In this document: positions 55,180-64,000 of the stretch, one piece after another
Layout: each line of letters starts with the position of its first letter
How positions within the stretch are numbered: the stretch's first letter is position 1
NCBI RefSeq assembly: GCF_963422355.1
Contig: NC_085088.1
Location: 8,895,485-8,959,484, forward strand
Length of the DNA stretch: 64,000 nucleotides
Direction: 5' to 3'
Origin: Corticium candelabrum
Taxonomy: Eukaryota > Porifera > Homoscleromorpha > Homosclerophorida > Plakinidae
Made by a program: the position numbers and the translations under genes
The notes under the pieces: model-generated
What the model was told of the DNA's origin: nothing
The model's database searches: none
Seen by the model: the letters and a program-made list of their open reading frames with translations, nothing else

Positions 55180-57345
55180 CCTTCGAAGGAGAACTAGGCG
55201 ATCAGAACGTCACTTTCCAAGGACTCTTGCAGAACCTCTCGCGTTAGCCTCGGAATTCGGTTCATGTCACCCTAACTGTGCAACATGTATCTTAGACTTA
55301 TCTGTGAGCAAAGTGAGACGTACAATCTTTTGAAAACGATCAATCAGTTAAAGAAATAATCAAGCGAGACTACGCAAACTACAAAAGGCAGTATAAATTC
55401 TAAGCAGTAATCATACTCTCTCTCTCTATATATATATATTTATAATAGTGTGTATTAAAAAAAAGTCAATACAAACTGAAAAATTAATAGTTGCTCTAAA
55501 TGACAAAAAGTCTTTATGCCCAAAATTTTTAAATTTACGTGAGTCACTGAGCAACCTAAAAAGAAACAACAACAGCAGCAACCACCACCACAACAACAAC
55601 CCCTTTAAAGTAAAAGAGAAAAACAAAATAACAATTTTAAAAAGTAAAAATTAATTAAAACTCAAACGTTAATATTAAATTTTTTAAAAATATTTAGTTA
55701 AATTTTAAATTTAAATGTTAAAATTTTAAATTCCAAAATATTAGGTCTTCAAATTACTGTTTTGAAAATAATATTAAGAATTAGAAAATAAAAGCAGAAT
55801 ATTACAAAATTAGATACATAAAAACTGTAATACAAAAACATAGAAGGGTCCAACTGCCCATTGACCCTCTATGTCTACATAAATAAGACATGTATATTTT
55901 CATTACCTGTTGACAATGTTGTCCCTGAGGAGATGTATAGTAATTTAATTAATACGTTAACTGATGTATATGTAAGTACAAAACGTGCTTGCTGATATAC
56001 ATTCCTATAGCCTAGGAATAAATGTATGTATGGACATAGTTTTGAATGAATGATGAAAAAAGACACTGAAACATACAAGTGGGTGTAATGAAAGCAACAA
56101 ACGTTTACTAATTAATCAAATATCTCAAACAAAGGTAGAGTGATGTCTTCCATTCTACATAACTACATGGTATACACAATTCACATCCTTTCTACTTCAC
56201 ATTCGTTATCAGTTTTCTTATTGCCATGCTTCGACTCCCCAGTTCTCCTCCTACTTTGGTTGTTTCCAAGTTATGTTTCCTTTCCTTTGTACTCCCTTGC
56301 AGAAAATGTGCAGACATACATTGAAATATCTAGCTATCATTTTCCTCTTAATATTATGACATGTGGGATAGACACAGTCATCAGTGAGTTCTTCAGCCAT
56401 CCGTATCAAAACCTCTTTCACATTTCTGGTAGCCATCAAAGTATCTTCTGCTATACTTCAAAACATTAGCTCTACTTTCAACATCATATCAAATGTGCGA
56501 CCTGTAACATACTCAAGACTGCCCTTCTTGAATTCTCTCAAACTAGTTAGCGTTGCAAAACTGCTATGATCTGGAGCTGAATTTAAGACATACTCAAGGC
56601 AAGCATCACACACTACCTCATTTTTCTTAATACTATGGACACAATAACCCACAGTCATCATCTTGATAGCTTCCACGATTCCCACCTACAGGTGTCATAA
56701 ACTGAGCAATGCTGATGATTTTTAGTGCACATTTGAAAGCCACCGGTGATGGTACAGGATTGTTTAGCCTTACTACACTAAAAAGGTTCTCAAGACAATC
56801 TTGAGTGAGGTGTGAAGTCAGCAGAAACTTATGTCCACTACCAAGCAACTCCTCTTGTATGTCCAGCACAGAAGTTGTTGCCATTATGACACCTGCTTGC
56901 ACAGGCTTCCAGTTTTCTCTTCCACTAATCTTCAAAGACTTGAAGAGTGTGACCACAGACCAAATAAAAAAAATTCATTATGTTAGCAGAAGTACAACAT
57001 GCCAATGAAATATGTGATGAGAACGACCATGCACAAACTAACATGCATTCATGATCATTTCAAACAAGATGACATATCTCAATACAGACCATTACCCTCA
57101 TCAGATGACTAATGGTCTTCTTGCATAGCATCAGCAGCATATATCTGTGATCTTGCACATCTGTTGTTACTTGGACACCAGCATTCAGAGGGTCTTCTTC
57201 CTTTGTGCTGTTTTGAGACTTTCTGCTATTCTTGGAGCCAACTTTCCGGTGGGGAAATATTGTTGGTACTGCATTCCATTTCAGTTTCTTCTTTCCATCT
57301 TTCCTGTGTTGCTCAAATTGAGAGCTATCAAAATGAGCCTTGAAG
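55180..57345 (-). pseudogene. P element 2 transposase remnants (exon 2, C-terminal core, last exon)
   Basis: Exon 2 (57345-57200) reads AHFDSSQFE and KKKLKWNAVPTIFPH as in P element 1. The catalytic domain is present only from its end (56956-56633: NWKPVQAGVIMATTSVLDI, LTQDCLENLFSVVR), then 56685-56458 and, after a stop, 56439-56251 (EVLIRMAEELTDD). The last exon is recognisable near 55255-55185 (RIPRLTREVLQESLES), matching P element 1. Most of the N-terminal catalytic region, including the first acidic residues, is deleted between 57200 and 56956. Confidence 0.78.
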
Positions 57346-57699
57346 AAATAAACAGAAATTTTACAAGGCGCTTCTTACGGTAATTTTACTAGTATCAAGT
57401 GTGGGCAGTAAATATATAGGTATATATATACAATTGCAAAAGTTATACTGCAGGTAGCGTGAGAGCAGCCAACAAGCACTAATTTCAAACCTTACCGAAC
57501 TGTGTAGTGTTCTAATGTGTACTGCAGATGTACGAGCTTGTCGGCACCATCCAAAATGCCGCATGAAACTAACAATCAATTATATTCTTGTACCCTGTGC
57601 ACACAGTCTAGCTACCGCACTCTAGCAGGCCTAAGACGTTTGCTAAGACGTTCTTTTTGACATTTGTTCACACATGCTTGTACACAATGTTCTTCTTAC

Positions 57700-57799
57700 G
57701 TCACACAAGTAAGAATAAATGTAGGAGTCCAATTCTTTCGGCTGACTCGATTTGTCCACACTCTTCTTCTGGCAGGATCGCACGGAAACCTGTACATGG
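57700..57799 (-). pseudogene. P element 2 THAP exon, 3' part, cut by Gypsy 2
   Basis: Encodes MYRFPCDPARRRVWTNR and VSRKNWTPTFILTC, the second half of a THAP domain (RFP and W landmarks), with a donor-like gtaag at the end. The first half lies 5.7 kb away at 63541-63597. Confidence 0.85.
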
Positions 57800-57958
57800 T
57801 TTTGTGTTTGCTCTGTGGACACAGGCTCGATTAGTTAGAGACTCACTTGTTATTACACACTCTACAACGCTCACTAAGGTACTAACCAAATAGTGCTATG
57901 TCTAATTACTACATACCATGCCAGCTAGGTCTAATCTAATTAAGTGTCATACACTACA
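57800..57958 (-). repeat. Gypsy 2 3' LTR
   Basis: 159 bp, four differences from the 5' LTR (for example ctctgtgg versus ctcggtgg). The adjacent ctcctcccccttt is the complement of the polypurine tract. Confidence 0.94.
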
Positions 57959-57961
57959 CTC

Positions 57962-58337
57962 CTCCCCCTTTAGTTTTCTACGATACCTGAGAGGTAGCTG
58001 TGTTCTCTCGAGTTGGATATCTCCTTTGACTGATTTCCTTCTGAGGTTCAGTTGCTCCATTGTCTGTGACTGGATCTTTAGTCTTAGTGGATTTCCTCAT
58101 GACATGCTCCTCATCTGTAGTCTCCGTAGGTGTAAGTGTACTTGCTGGAAGTGTAGGATCTTCTAACACGGGTCCTGATGAATCTGGTACAACTGTAGCT
58201 GGCAAGATATCTGGTTCTTCTGGCAGAATCACTTGTGTATTGGTCGCATCTCTTGTTATCAAGTGATCAATATGCACGTATCTTATGTGTCCGTCTACAT
58301 TTACCAAATAAGATGTTGGTCCCAGTCGTTGTGTCAC
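57962..58337 (-). pseudogene. Gypsy 2 integrase C-terminal tail
   Basis: Frame 58337-57978 starts in RLGPTSYLVNVDGHIRYVHI, the SH3-like GPY/F-type end of Gypsy integrases, followed by a Thr/Pro/Glu-rich tail ending in the common RRYPTREN motif. It adjoins the polypurine tract. Confidence 0.75.
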
Positions 58338-58379
58338 TCTTCCTGCGAGCCATTTGCTTCGACCATCTCTTCTTGGATT

Positions 58380-59384
58380 CTAGACAGAAACAGTGTCTCC
58401 TGGTCCCATTTCTCTTACATTGGTTGTAGCCTGGTTAAATTCTTCTCTTTGATGATCTCGTATCCTTTTCCCAGCTTCCGGTTTCAACAGACTTAGTCTT
58501 GTCCTAGGAGAAAGTTTCATCAGCAACTCAGCTGGAGTCTTTCCAGTCGTCCCGTGTGGGGTAGTCTGATAATGAAGTAAGAACAATGACACTTGGTGAC
58601 TCCATGTTAGCTCTGATGGCTTAGACTTCAAGCTCTTCTTTAATTCCTGTACCATCCTGTCCATTCGTGGATGGGTGATATGGTGGGGTACGTTGATGGT
58701 GGATGCCATTTGAGCGCATGAATTTACTAAACTCCTCTGATAGGAATTGAGGTCCATTGTCAGTTACCATACAATATGGTATTCCATGAGTTGCAAATGT
58801 TCTTCTCATACATTCTACTGTCTGGCAAGCAGTAGTATTCTTGTGTAATTCATGGACCTCTGGCCACTTTGAAAACGCATCTACTAACAATAAGTAGTGT
58901 CTTCATCCGTACTCCGCAAAGTCTGCGTGGACACGTTCTCAAGGACCTTCCGGGTATATCCAAGGATGTGTTGGCATTGAAATTGCAGGTTTATTCCGTT
59001 GTTCCTGACACGTGGAACATGATCTGACTATACTCTCAACATCTCTGTCCAAGGCAGGCCACCACACAAAACTTCTAGCCGTCGCCTTCATTCGCACCAT
59101 TCTTATATGTCCTGTGTGTAGTTCAGACAATACTTGTTTTTGTAGTGAATATGGAATCACTACTCTTCCTCCATCTATTAGACATCCCTCGGTAATAGAT
59201 AACTCGGTTGACCTCTTGGCATAACTGTGTAGTTCAGGCGACCCATTGGTTGGCCATCCCTCTAGAGTATACTTCAATACTCTGCTAAGGATAGGATCCT
59301 TGGCCGTGGCTTGTTTCACTTGATCTGCTGTAACTGGTAACGTGTCCAAGTAATTTATATGGTACGTAATCAGGGAGTGCGGTA
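58380..59384 (-). pseudogene. Gypsy 2 integrase, catalytic Glu lost
   Basis: Frame 59388-58939 holds the linker and HHCC domain (HTGHIRMVRMKATARSFVWW...CSTCQEQ). After stops and a shift, frame 58890-58621 has LVDAFSKWPEVHEL and VTDNGPQFLSEEF (second Asp), and PYHPSTNGQ at the third motif. The next bases differ from the usual V-E-R codons: about eight bases including the catalytic Glu codon seem deleted near 58666, and homology resumes in the other frame as RMVQELKKSLKS (58757-58380). The enzyme could not integrate DNA. Confidence 0.82.
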
Positions 59385-60714
59385 GCACTCCCTATGTAGA
59401 GATGCGAAGAATCTGAAATGGCGCCCCATACAAAAGTATCCGAACCGGATCGCTCAGAGATCTCGGACCCAGGTAGCGCTCAACTTCAAACGTTCCTAAT
59501 GGTAGCCATGACTATCACCGCTGACACTAACCGCCTCAAAAGCCAGCTATCGGCAAGTAAAAAAACCCGATTTATTCTTTCACATTTCACATTTCACATT
59601 TCACTTTTGTCAGCCAGGCTAGCGCCTCACTTGAAGCAGCTACGACGACCAGAGTCACACCAAACGATTCGCTCTTGTCCGAAGAATTGCACTGACCCAA
59701 CAGCTAGAAATGTGCAAAGTCACCTTGTATCAGCTAGTTAACTGCTGCCATGCAATTCCACGTACTGCTTCCCACAACGCCATGTTGTTCCGGTCACGTG
59801 TGTACATGTGACTACGGCTTGGAAGCCTAGCTGCCACTTCCACCTGCTGCTACATACTGCTTACAGTTGCATGTAGTTGAACATGTACGACTATGTTCAA
59901 CGGCGCGGCGTCCTATCTGACTCTCTGTGCATGTAAGCGTGTATCTCTTCGTGGAACCCTAGGTAATGGGAGTTGTTTATAGATGCAATCAGTGTTCTTA
60001 CGTACATCCGTCAGCTGCTACGTACTTCTGTGTATGCTGAGCGTAAAGTGGGAGTTGTTTAGAAATGCAATCAAAGATTGAAATCACAGCCGAGCTGCAC
60101 ACGTTTACTAGAACTGTCATTTCCATTTCAAACTACCCAAGTCTAAACAGACTATCACCGCTGACACTAAGCGCCTCAGAAGCCAGCTATCGGCAAGTAG
60201 AAAACCTCATCTATTCTTTCACATTTCACATTTCACTTTTGTCAGCCAGGCTAGAGGTCACTTGAAAAGAAATACCGTAGCTAAACTGGGATGTGCAGCG
60301 TCTAATTACAGCCTGAAATTCGTGGCCTAAGGTGGGAGGGGTGGCGGGACAGAGAGTGCAACCTCCACGTGGTCTGTCCTGGGGGTTTGAACATGAAAGT
60401 ATTCTCACATGTTCAAAATGCTAAGCACTCCGTTTACTAAAACTGTCATTTCCATCTAAAAATGTATGAAACAAGTCCAAAAATATATGAAACAAGTCCA
60501 AAAACATTTTGAGAAAATGATGGGTATTTAGGGATGGGAATGTATTTATGTCAGTTATGCCCATCTCCTACATCACACTCTTTTTACCTATATCGCTTGC
60601 AGCAGTTGTGAATGTGATGTACGAGATAGGCATAAATGACATAAGTACATACCCATCCCTACATACCCATCATTTTCTCAAAATGTTTTTGGACTTGTTT
60701 CGTTAGGATCGATC
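59385..60714. mobile_element. Nonautonomous insertion in Gypsy 2, related to the TATGGCG-element core
   Basis: It interrupts Gypsy 2 between RNase H and the integrase zinc domain. It shares segments with the TATGGCG core: gatgcgaagaa...aaaatggc/gaaatggc followed by a caaa(a)gtatcc match, and cacttttgtcagccaggct (twice here, 59598 and 60235, within a 115-bp direct repeat). Its right part is a palindrome (60490-60703) and its left edge has a small hairpin, agggagtgc...gcactccct (59370-59391). The exact ends and target duplication are unclear. Confidence 0.6.
60490..60703. repeat. Foldback palindrome with ~85-bp arms
   Basis: Left arm 60490-60580 (aacaagtccaaaaacatttt...cagttatgcccatctc) pairs with right arm 60618-60703 in inverted orientation. 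The outer arm motif, catccctacatacccatcat, is also found in the TATGGCG core at about 12755. Confidence 0.85.
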
Positions 60715-60715
60715 G

Positions 60716-61206
60716 CTTCCACAGGCAGTGGAAGTCTGGACAGCATGTCCACTTCTTGATTGTTTATTCCGGGAGTAAACTCTAAATCGTAGTCATACGC
60801 ACTCAGTACTATTGCCCAACGCTGCAATCTAGCAGCTGCCAAAAGTCGGGATCCCTTGTTTTGTTCCTAATATTTTAAGTAAAGGTCTATGGTCTGTCAC
60901 TAGTGTAAATTTACATCCAATCAAATACTTGTGGGACTGTTGTACACCGTTGATAAGAGCTAAGGCTTCCCTTTCCAACTGTGCATAACCTCTTTTAGTT
61001 GAAGACAATGTTCTGGATGTGAATACAATTGGTTGTTCAGTTCCATCTGGCATAACGTGCGTTAAACAAGCCCCAACTCCTTCTGGCGAGCCGTCACACT
61101 TGAGTCGTAATGGTTTTGTCAAATCGTAATGCGTTAGACAGCTCGAATTCAATAGTTTCTCTTTGTTTTTTTCAAATCTTCTTGTTGTGATTTCTTCCAA
61201 ATCCAT
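60716..61206 (-). pseudogene. Gypsy 2 RNase H
   Basis: LRLKCDGSPEGVGACLTHV (first Asp), FTSRTLSSTKRGYAQLEREA (Glu) and LVTDHRPLLKILG, then a shift near 60860 into a frame with AAARLQRWA and INNQEVDMLSRLPLP, the last RNase H motif. The frame ends where the insertion begins at about 60715. Confidence 0.8.
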
Positions 61207-62084
61207 GGCGTAGACTTCTGGAGTAGTTTGTACAAAGGTTGGAGGGTAGTTGAGATATTCGGTAAAAATCGACCATAGTAGTTGAGTAAACCCAAGTATG
61301 ATTTTAATTGAGTTACATTCTGTGGTTGGGGAGCCTCTCTAATTGCTCGATACTTCCTCTCCAATGGTCTGAGCCCCTTCTCGCTAATTAGGTGCCCCAA
61401 ATACTCCACTTCGGAAGTATTGAATGTGCACTTCTCTTCTTTTAGTCGAATACCTCTCTTATTCAGTCGGTCCAACACAATGTCTAACCGCTGGTCATGT
61501 TCCTCCTGGCTACCTCCTACTACCAATATGTCATCTAAGTAGCATATGCATCCTGGAATGCCTGCTAAAATTTCATCCATGGCCTTTTGCCAAATAGCAG
61601 GTGCAGATGTGATTCTAAACGGCATCCTTGTATACACAAAGAGTCCCTTGCTAGTATTGATTGTCAAGTATGCCTGAGAGTCTGGGCTAATCTTCATTTG
61701 TTGGTATGCCTGTTTCATGTCCAAACGAGTAGAGACTCTTCCTCCTGCTAGGGTTGAAAACAGGTCTTGCGGATTAGGCATTGGGTAGCATTCCGTCTCT
61801 AGGTAGCATTTCGTCTCTAGGTAAGGGTTCACACTAACTTTGTAGTCACCACATACCCGTATTGACCAGTCAGCCTTCCTTACAATTACAATAGGTGATG
61901 CTCACTCGCTTCTGTTAATTTGTCGAATTATTCCCTCCTGTTGCAAACGGTCCAGTTCTTCGTCTACTTTATTCTGTAGGGCGTAGGGTACCGGTCGCGG
62001 TCTATGGAACTTTGGCACTGCATCCTGTCTTAGTGTAATGCGTGCTTTGTATCCGTTCAGTGTTCCAATTCCCTTCTCAAACAA
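61149..62084 (-). pseudogene. Gypsy 2 reverse transcriptase, one TGA stop
   Basis: The N-terminal part 62084-61902 (DAVPKFHRPRPVPYALQ, LDRLQQEGIIRQINRSE) ends at a TGA where a Trp is expected before ASPIVIV. The main part to 61149 includes STRLDMKQAYQQMKIS, MPFRITSAPAIWQKA (Arg for the usual Gly) and the active site CYLDDILVVG. A short tandem duplication, LETKCYLETECYP, precedes the catalytic core (61785-61825). Downstream, LKSYLGLLNYYGRFLPN marks the connection domain. Confidence 0.85.
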
Positions 62085-62329
62085 TTGGGGTATCTCTTAG
62101 TATAATCAGTACCCAGCGTCTTCCGTGGGCTAGTCGGTCTGTCAACCCTAAATAACATGTGCCAATCCAGTTGGATCTGTGAAAGCCAGTTTCGCCCCAA
62201 GACTGCTGGTTTGTTTTGAACTTTAACAACTACCATTTTCTCCCGTGCGGTCTGGTTGCCGTAACGGATTGGAACGTAAGCTTCCCCCTTACCGTCAGTG
62301 GTTCTCCGGAGTATGTCTGAAGTTTGACT

Positions 62330-62600
62330 CTACTCTTCTGTAACTTCACGTGAGTCAGAAAACGTTTTGTATATGTCCGCAGGTATCACAGTCATAGATG
62401 CCCCGGATCGACATCCATTGTCACTAACGCCCCCGCAACTTCCACGGTGACTTTGGGTGAGCTCTGTTTGTCTGTCAGAGTATATGTTATACTCACCTCG
62501 TCGTCTTCTTCGACTTGGTTCGTTTGGTGTCTGGGTTTCGTCGACTTCGATGCTTGCTTGCGGTTCTGAAATTCCAAGCCATAACTCGCTTGATACTTCT
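62330..62600 (-). pseudogene. Gypsy 2 aspartic protease, frameshifted in the active site
   Basis: Frame 62577-62392 reads VTVEVAGALVTMDVD and then goes wrong at the active site. The next frame continues SGASMTVIPADIYKTFS, so a one-base loss at about 62403 splits the D/SGA catalytic triplet. This copy cannot process its own polyprotein. Confidence 0.78.
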
Positions 62601-62639
62601 GGCCAGATTGCTTCCGTTTCCTGCAAGCTTTGGCGATAT

Positions 62640-63369
62640 GACCTCTAACGTTGTAAACCCGGCAAGTGGCGCTCTTGTACCAACACTTTTCAGAGTCGTG
62701 ATTGCGTCCATCTCAACGATGGCAAACACGCTCTTTAGCTCTGCTATCCCTGGGAGTGAACCGCCTACCTCCGGATGCTTGCACGGTAAACGTTGTCTCC
62801 GCTGCTTGGTATATTTGTCGACTTGATTGCGGTTCTCCTCGCAACAATTTCAGTTCATGTCTTGCGGTTTCGTGCGCTTGAGGTAGCGACAGTGCTTTTT
62901 CCAATGTCAGGTCTCGTTCTGCTAGGACCTTCTGCTGTAGGCCTTCATGTCGGAGACCGCACACCAATTGATCACGTAACGCTGTGTTCAGGCTGTCCGC
63001 GAATTCGCAATATTTTGCTAAGCGGCGCAATTCTGCAAGGTAATTTGCAATTGATTCGCCCTCTTTCTGCTGTCTCTTATAAAATTTGAATCTTTCGGCA
63101 ATGACTATCTTCCTCGGTTCGTACTGATTCTTCAGCAATATGATGAGTTCGTCGAGGGTCTTATCTTGTGGTTTAGCCGGACTGACGAGGTTCGATAATA
63201 TTGAGTACGTTGCTCCTCCAACTGTCGTGAGGAATATTGCTTTCATTTTGTCCGCGTCGACGATGTGGTTGGCGGTACAATAGAGCAGAAAGCGTTGGTG
63301 ATATTTATCAGTCTTGTCACCTGGTTGGAGTGGTTCCAAATGTTCATACTTTGTGTGGCTCTGCGCCAT
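62640..63369 (-). pseudogene. Gypsy 2 Gag with zinc knuckles, TGA in the knuckle
   Basis: Starts MAQSHTKYEH just inside the 5' LTR. Capsid-like core: KYHQRFLLYCTANHI, KAIFLTTVGGATYSIL, ESIANYLAELRRLAKYCEF and LRDQLVCGL. The frame ends at a TGA (62713-62715) inside the first CCHC knuckle, where a Cys is expected. The same frame then continues as DGRNHDSEKCWYKSATCR and GHIAKACR, so the knuckles are otherwise recognisable, though one Cys of the second appears to be a Tyr. Confidence 0.83.
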
Positions 63370-63381
63370 CCTCGTCGCCAA

Positions 63382-63540
63382 TTTTGTGTTTGCTCGGTGG
63401 ACACAGGCTCGATTGGTTAGAGACTCACTTGTTATTACACACTCTACAACGCTCACTAACGTACTAACCAAATAGTGCTATGTCTAATTACTACATACCA
63501 TGCCAGCTAGGTCTAATCTAATTAAGTGCCATACACTACA
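63382..63540 (-). repeat. Gypsy 2 5' LTR
   Basis: 159 bp; the primer binding site abuts it on the internal side (63362-63381). Confidence 0.94.
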
Positions 63541-63597
63541 CATGGTTTGCCCTTTCTCATGTCTGTTGGAACAACCCCACGCACAGCAAGCGGGCAT
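63541..63597 (-). pseudogene. P element 2 THAP exon, 5' part with start codon
   Basis: ATG at 63597 starts MPACCAWGCSNRHEKGQTM, the Cys-x4-Cys half of a THAP domain, matching MVNCCAWNCSNR of P element 1. The frame continues into 57799 across the Gypsy insertion, whose target duplication is catgg. Confidence 0.85.
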
Positions 63598-63741
63598 TGC
63601 TCTCAACCTTCGATAGTCAAAGAAAAAACCAAAAGAGTCAGTAACACGGATCTCGTACACGCGCAGTTGGAGTCAAAATGGCGCCCATTCGTCACGTGAC
63701 CTCAAACACCCATGTCGCAACTCTCTTTAGATACGGCCCTG

Positions 63742-64000
63742 CGCTTGCAGAGCCATATCTCAGAAGTTTCTTCAGGAATTAATAACAGCGCGGCATTTTA
63801 TTAATATTAAATAGCCACCGAGATCTTATTTTAAACAGAAGAAGTAACTTTAATTAATTAATGATTGTCAGACTTGTTGGTGTAGCCACTGACGTAAATG
63901 TCATGATAGCGTGGTACGAATACATGCTGCATGGATAGTCACTAGGTCAAAGTGATATGAATTACTGTCTTTTATCACAACACAACTGCTAGATCATATA
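63742..64000. other. Right flank of P element 2
   Basis: Begins cgcttg followed by cagagccatatctc, which again resembles a P terminus, so a third P end may start at about 63748. The rest is AT-rich with no gene seen. Confidence 0.4.

Larger units (their letters stand above)
57800..63540 (-). mobile_element. Gypsy LTR retrotransposon 2
   Basis: Minus strand; LTRs 57800-57958 and 63382-63540 (159 bp) differ at four bases. The target duplication is catgg (57795-57799 and 63541-63545); its length is ambiguous by up to three T because the LTR edge reads ttttgtg in both copies. A primer-site-like ttggcgacgaggatggcgca lies next to the 5' LTR, and a purine tract next to the 3' LTR. Gag, protease, RT, RNase H and integrase are recognisable but broken. 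It is interrupted by another element at about 59385-60714. Confidence 0.93.
54903..63741 (-). mobile_element. P element 2, internally deleted and carrying a Gypsy insertion
   Basis: The left end starts cagagccgtatatgg right after the shared cttttacg. The right end (tgtcgcaactctctttagat through ggccctg) stops at about 63741. Next to both ends lies the sequence ggagtcaaaatggcg in inverted orientation. The transposase is homologous to P element 1 but lacks most of the catalytic region. Without the Gypsy it would be about 3.1 kb. A clear separate target duplication is lacking (cttttacg versus cgcttgca, half matching). Confidence 0.7.

Noticed and set aside
55448-55654. 68-codon Lys/Asn-rich open frame
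   Set aside because: Composition mirrors the AT-rich DNA and CAA/CAC repeats; it lies in the noncoding 3' part of P element 2.
1-64000. tRNA, rRNA or other structural RNA genes
   Set aside because: I saw no cloverleaf arms with A/B boxes and no rRNA core motifs; a tRNAscan or Infernal run would be needed to exclude them.

Overview
The window is eukaryotic and dominated by transposable elements. It holds one intact host-type gene, an intronless ionotropic glutamate receptor at 8271-10883 on the minus strand. Almost everything else is a mobile element or its remains. The mix (DIRS, Gypsy, hAT, P/THAP, CACTA, MULE, and a LINE with a restriction-like endonuclease) is typical of an invertebrate animal. 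A sponge is my best guess, because the receptor pore resembles plant and early-metazoan types and (GACA)n-tailed LINEs are, as I recall, common in sponges. That assignment is inference, not proof.

Layout. 7-6298: DIRS retrotransposon with inverted terminal repeats (Gag, RT-RNase H, tyrosine recombinase), coding frames broken. 6299-8270: AT-rich noncoding DNA with a diverged 125-bp direct repeat. 8271-10883: glutamate receptor. 11639-14368: nonautonomous TIR element (termini TATGGCG...) with 6-bp target duplications and large subterminal arrays of a 26-bp unit. 14699-17400: broken hAT element of the DUF4371 type. 17400-19831: about seven LINE 3' fragments, each ending in (GACA)n and joined head to tail. 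21399-31596: a second hAT element. It contains another copy of the TATGGCG element (23174-29956), which itself contains a Gypsy element with 150-bp LTRs (24724-29876).

32183-50889: what I interpret as one Mutator-like element with kilobase-scale inverted repeats, a SWIM-type MULE transposase and an Ulp1-like cysteine protease. One CACTA element has inserted in each inverted repeat (32443-34522 nonautonomous; 43322-50652 nearly coding-complete). A small hAT-type MITE (42842-43193) and a retroposon fragment (35027-35301) have inserted as well. 51009-54894: P element with THAP-domain transposase. 54903-63741: a second, internally deleted P element directly next to it. Its THAP exon is split by a Gypsy element (57800-63540), which is itself interrupted by another nonautonomous element (about 59385-60714).

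The elements do not act as one pathway; their relation is the order of insertion. Boundaries were set by matching terminal repeats and target duplications by eye. Four nests could be ordered: hAT > TATGGCG element > Gypsy; MULE > CACTA, MITE and retroposon; P > Gypsy > nonautonomous element; LINE fragment within or next to LINE tail. Nearly all element ORFs are broken by single-base shifts or TGA/TAA codons, while the receptor is intact over 870 codons. This fits relaxed constraint on elements and selection on the receptor.
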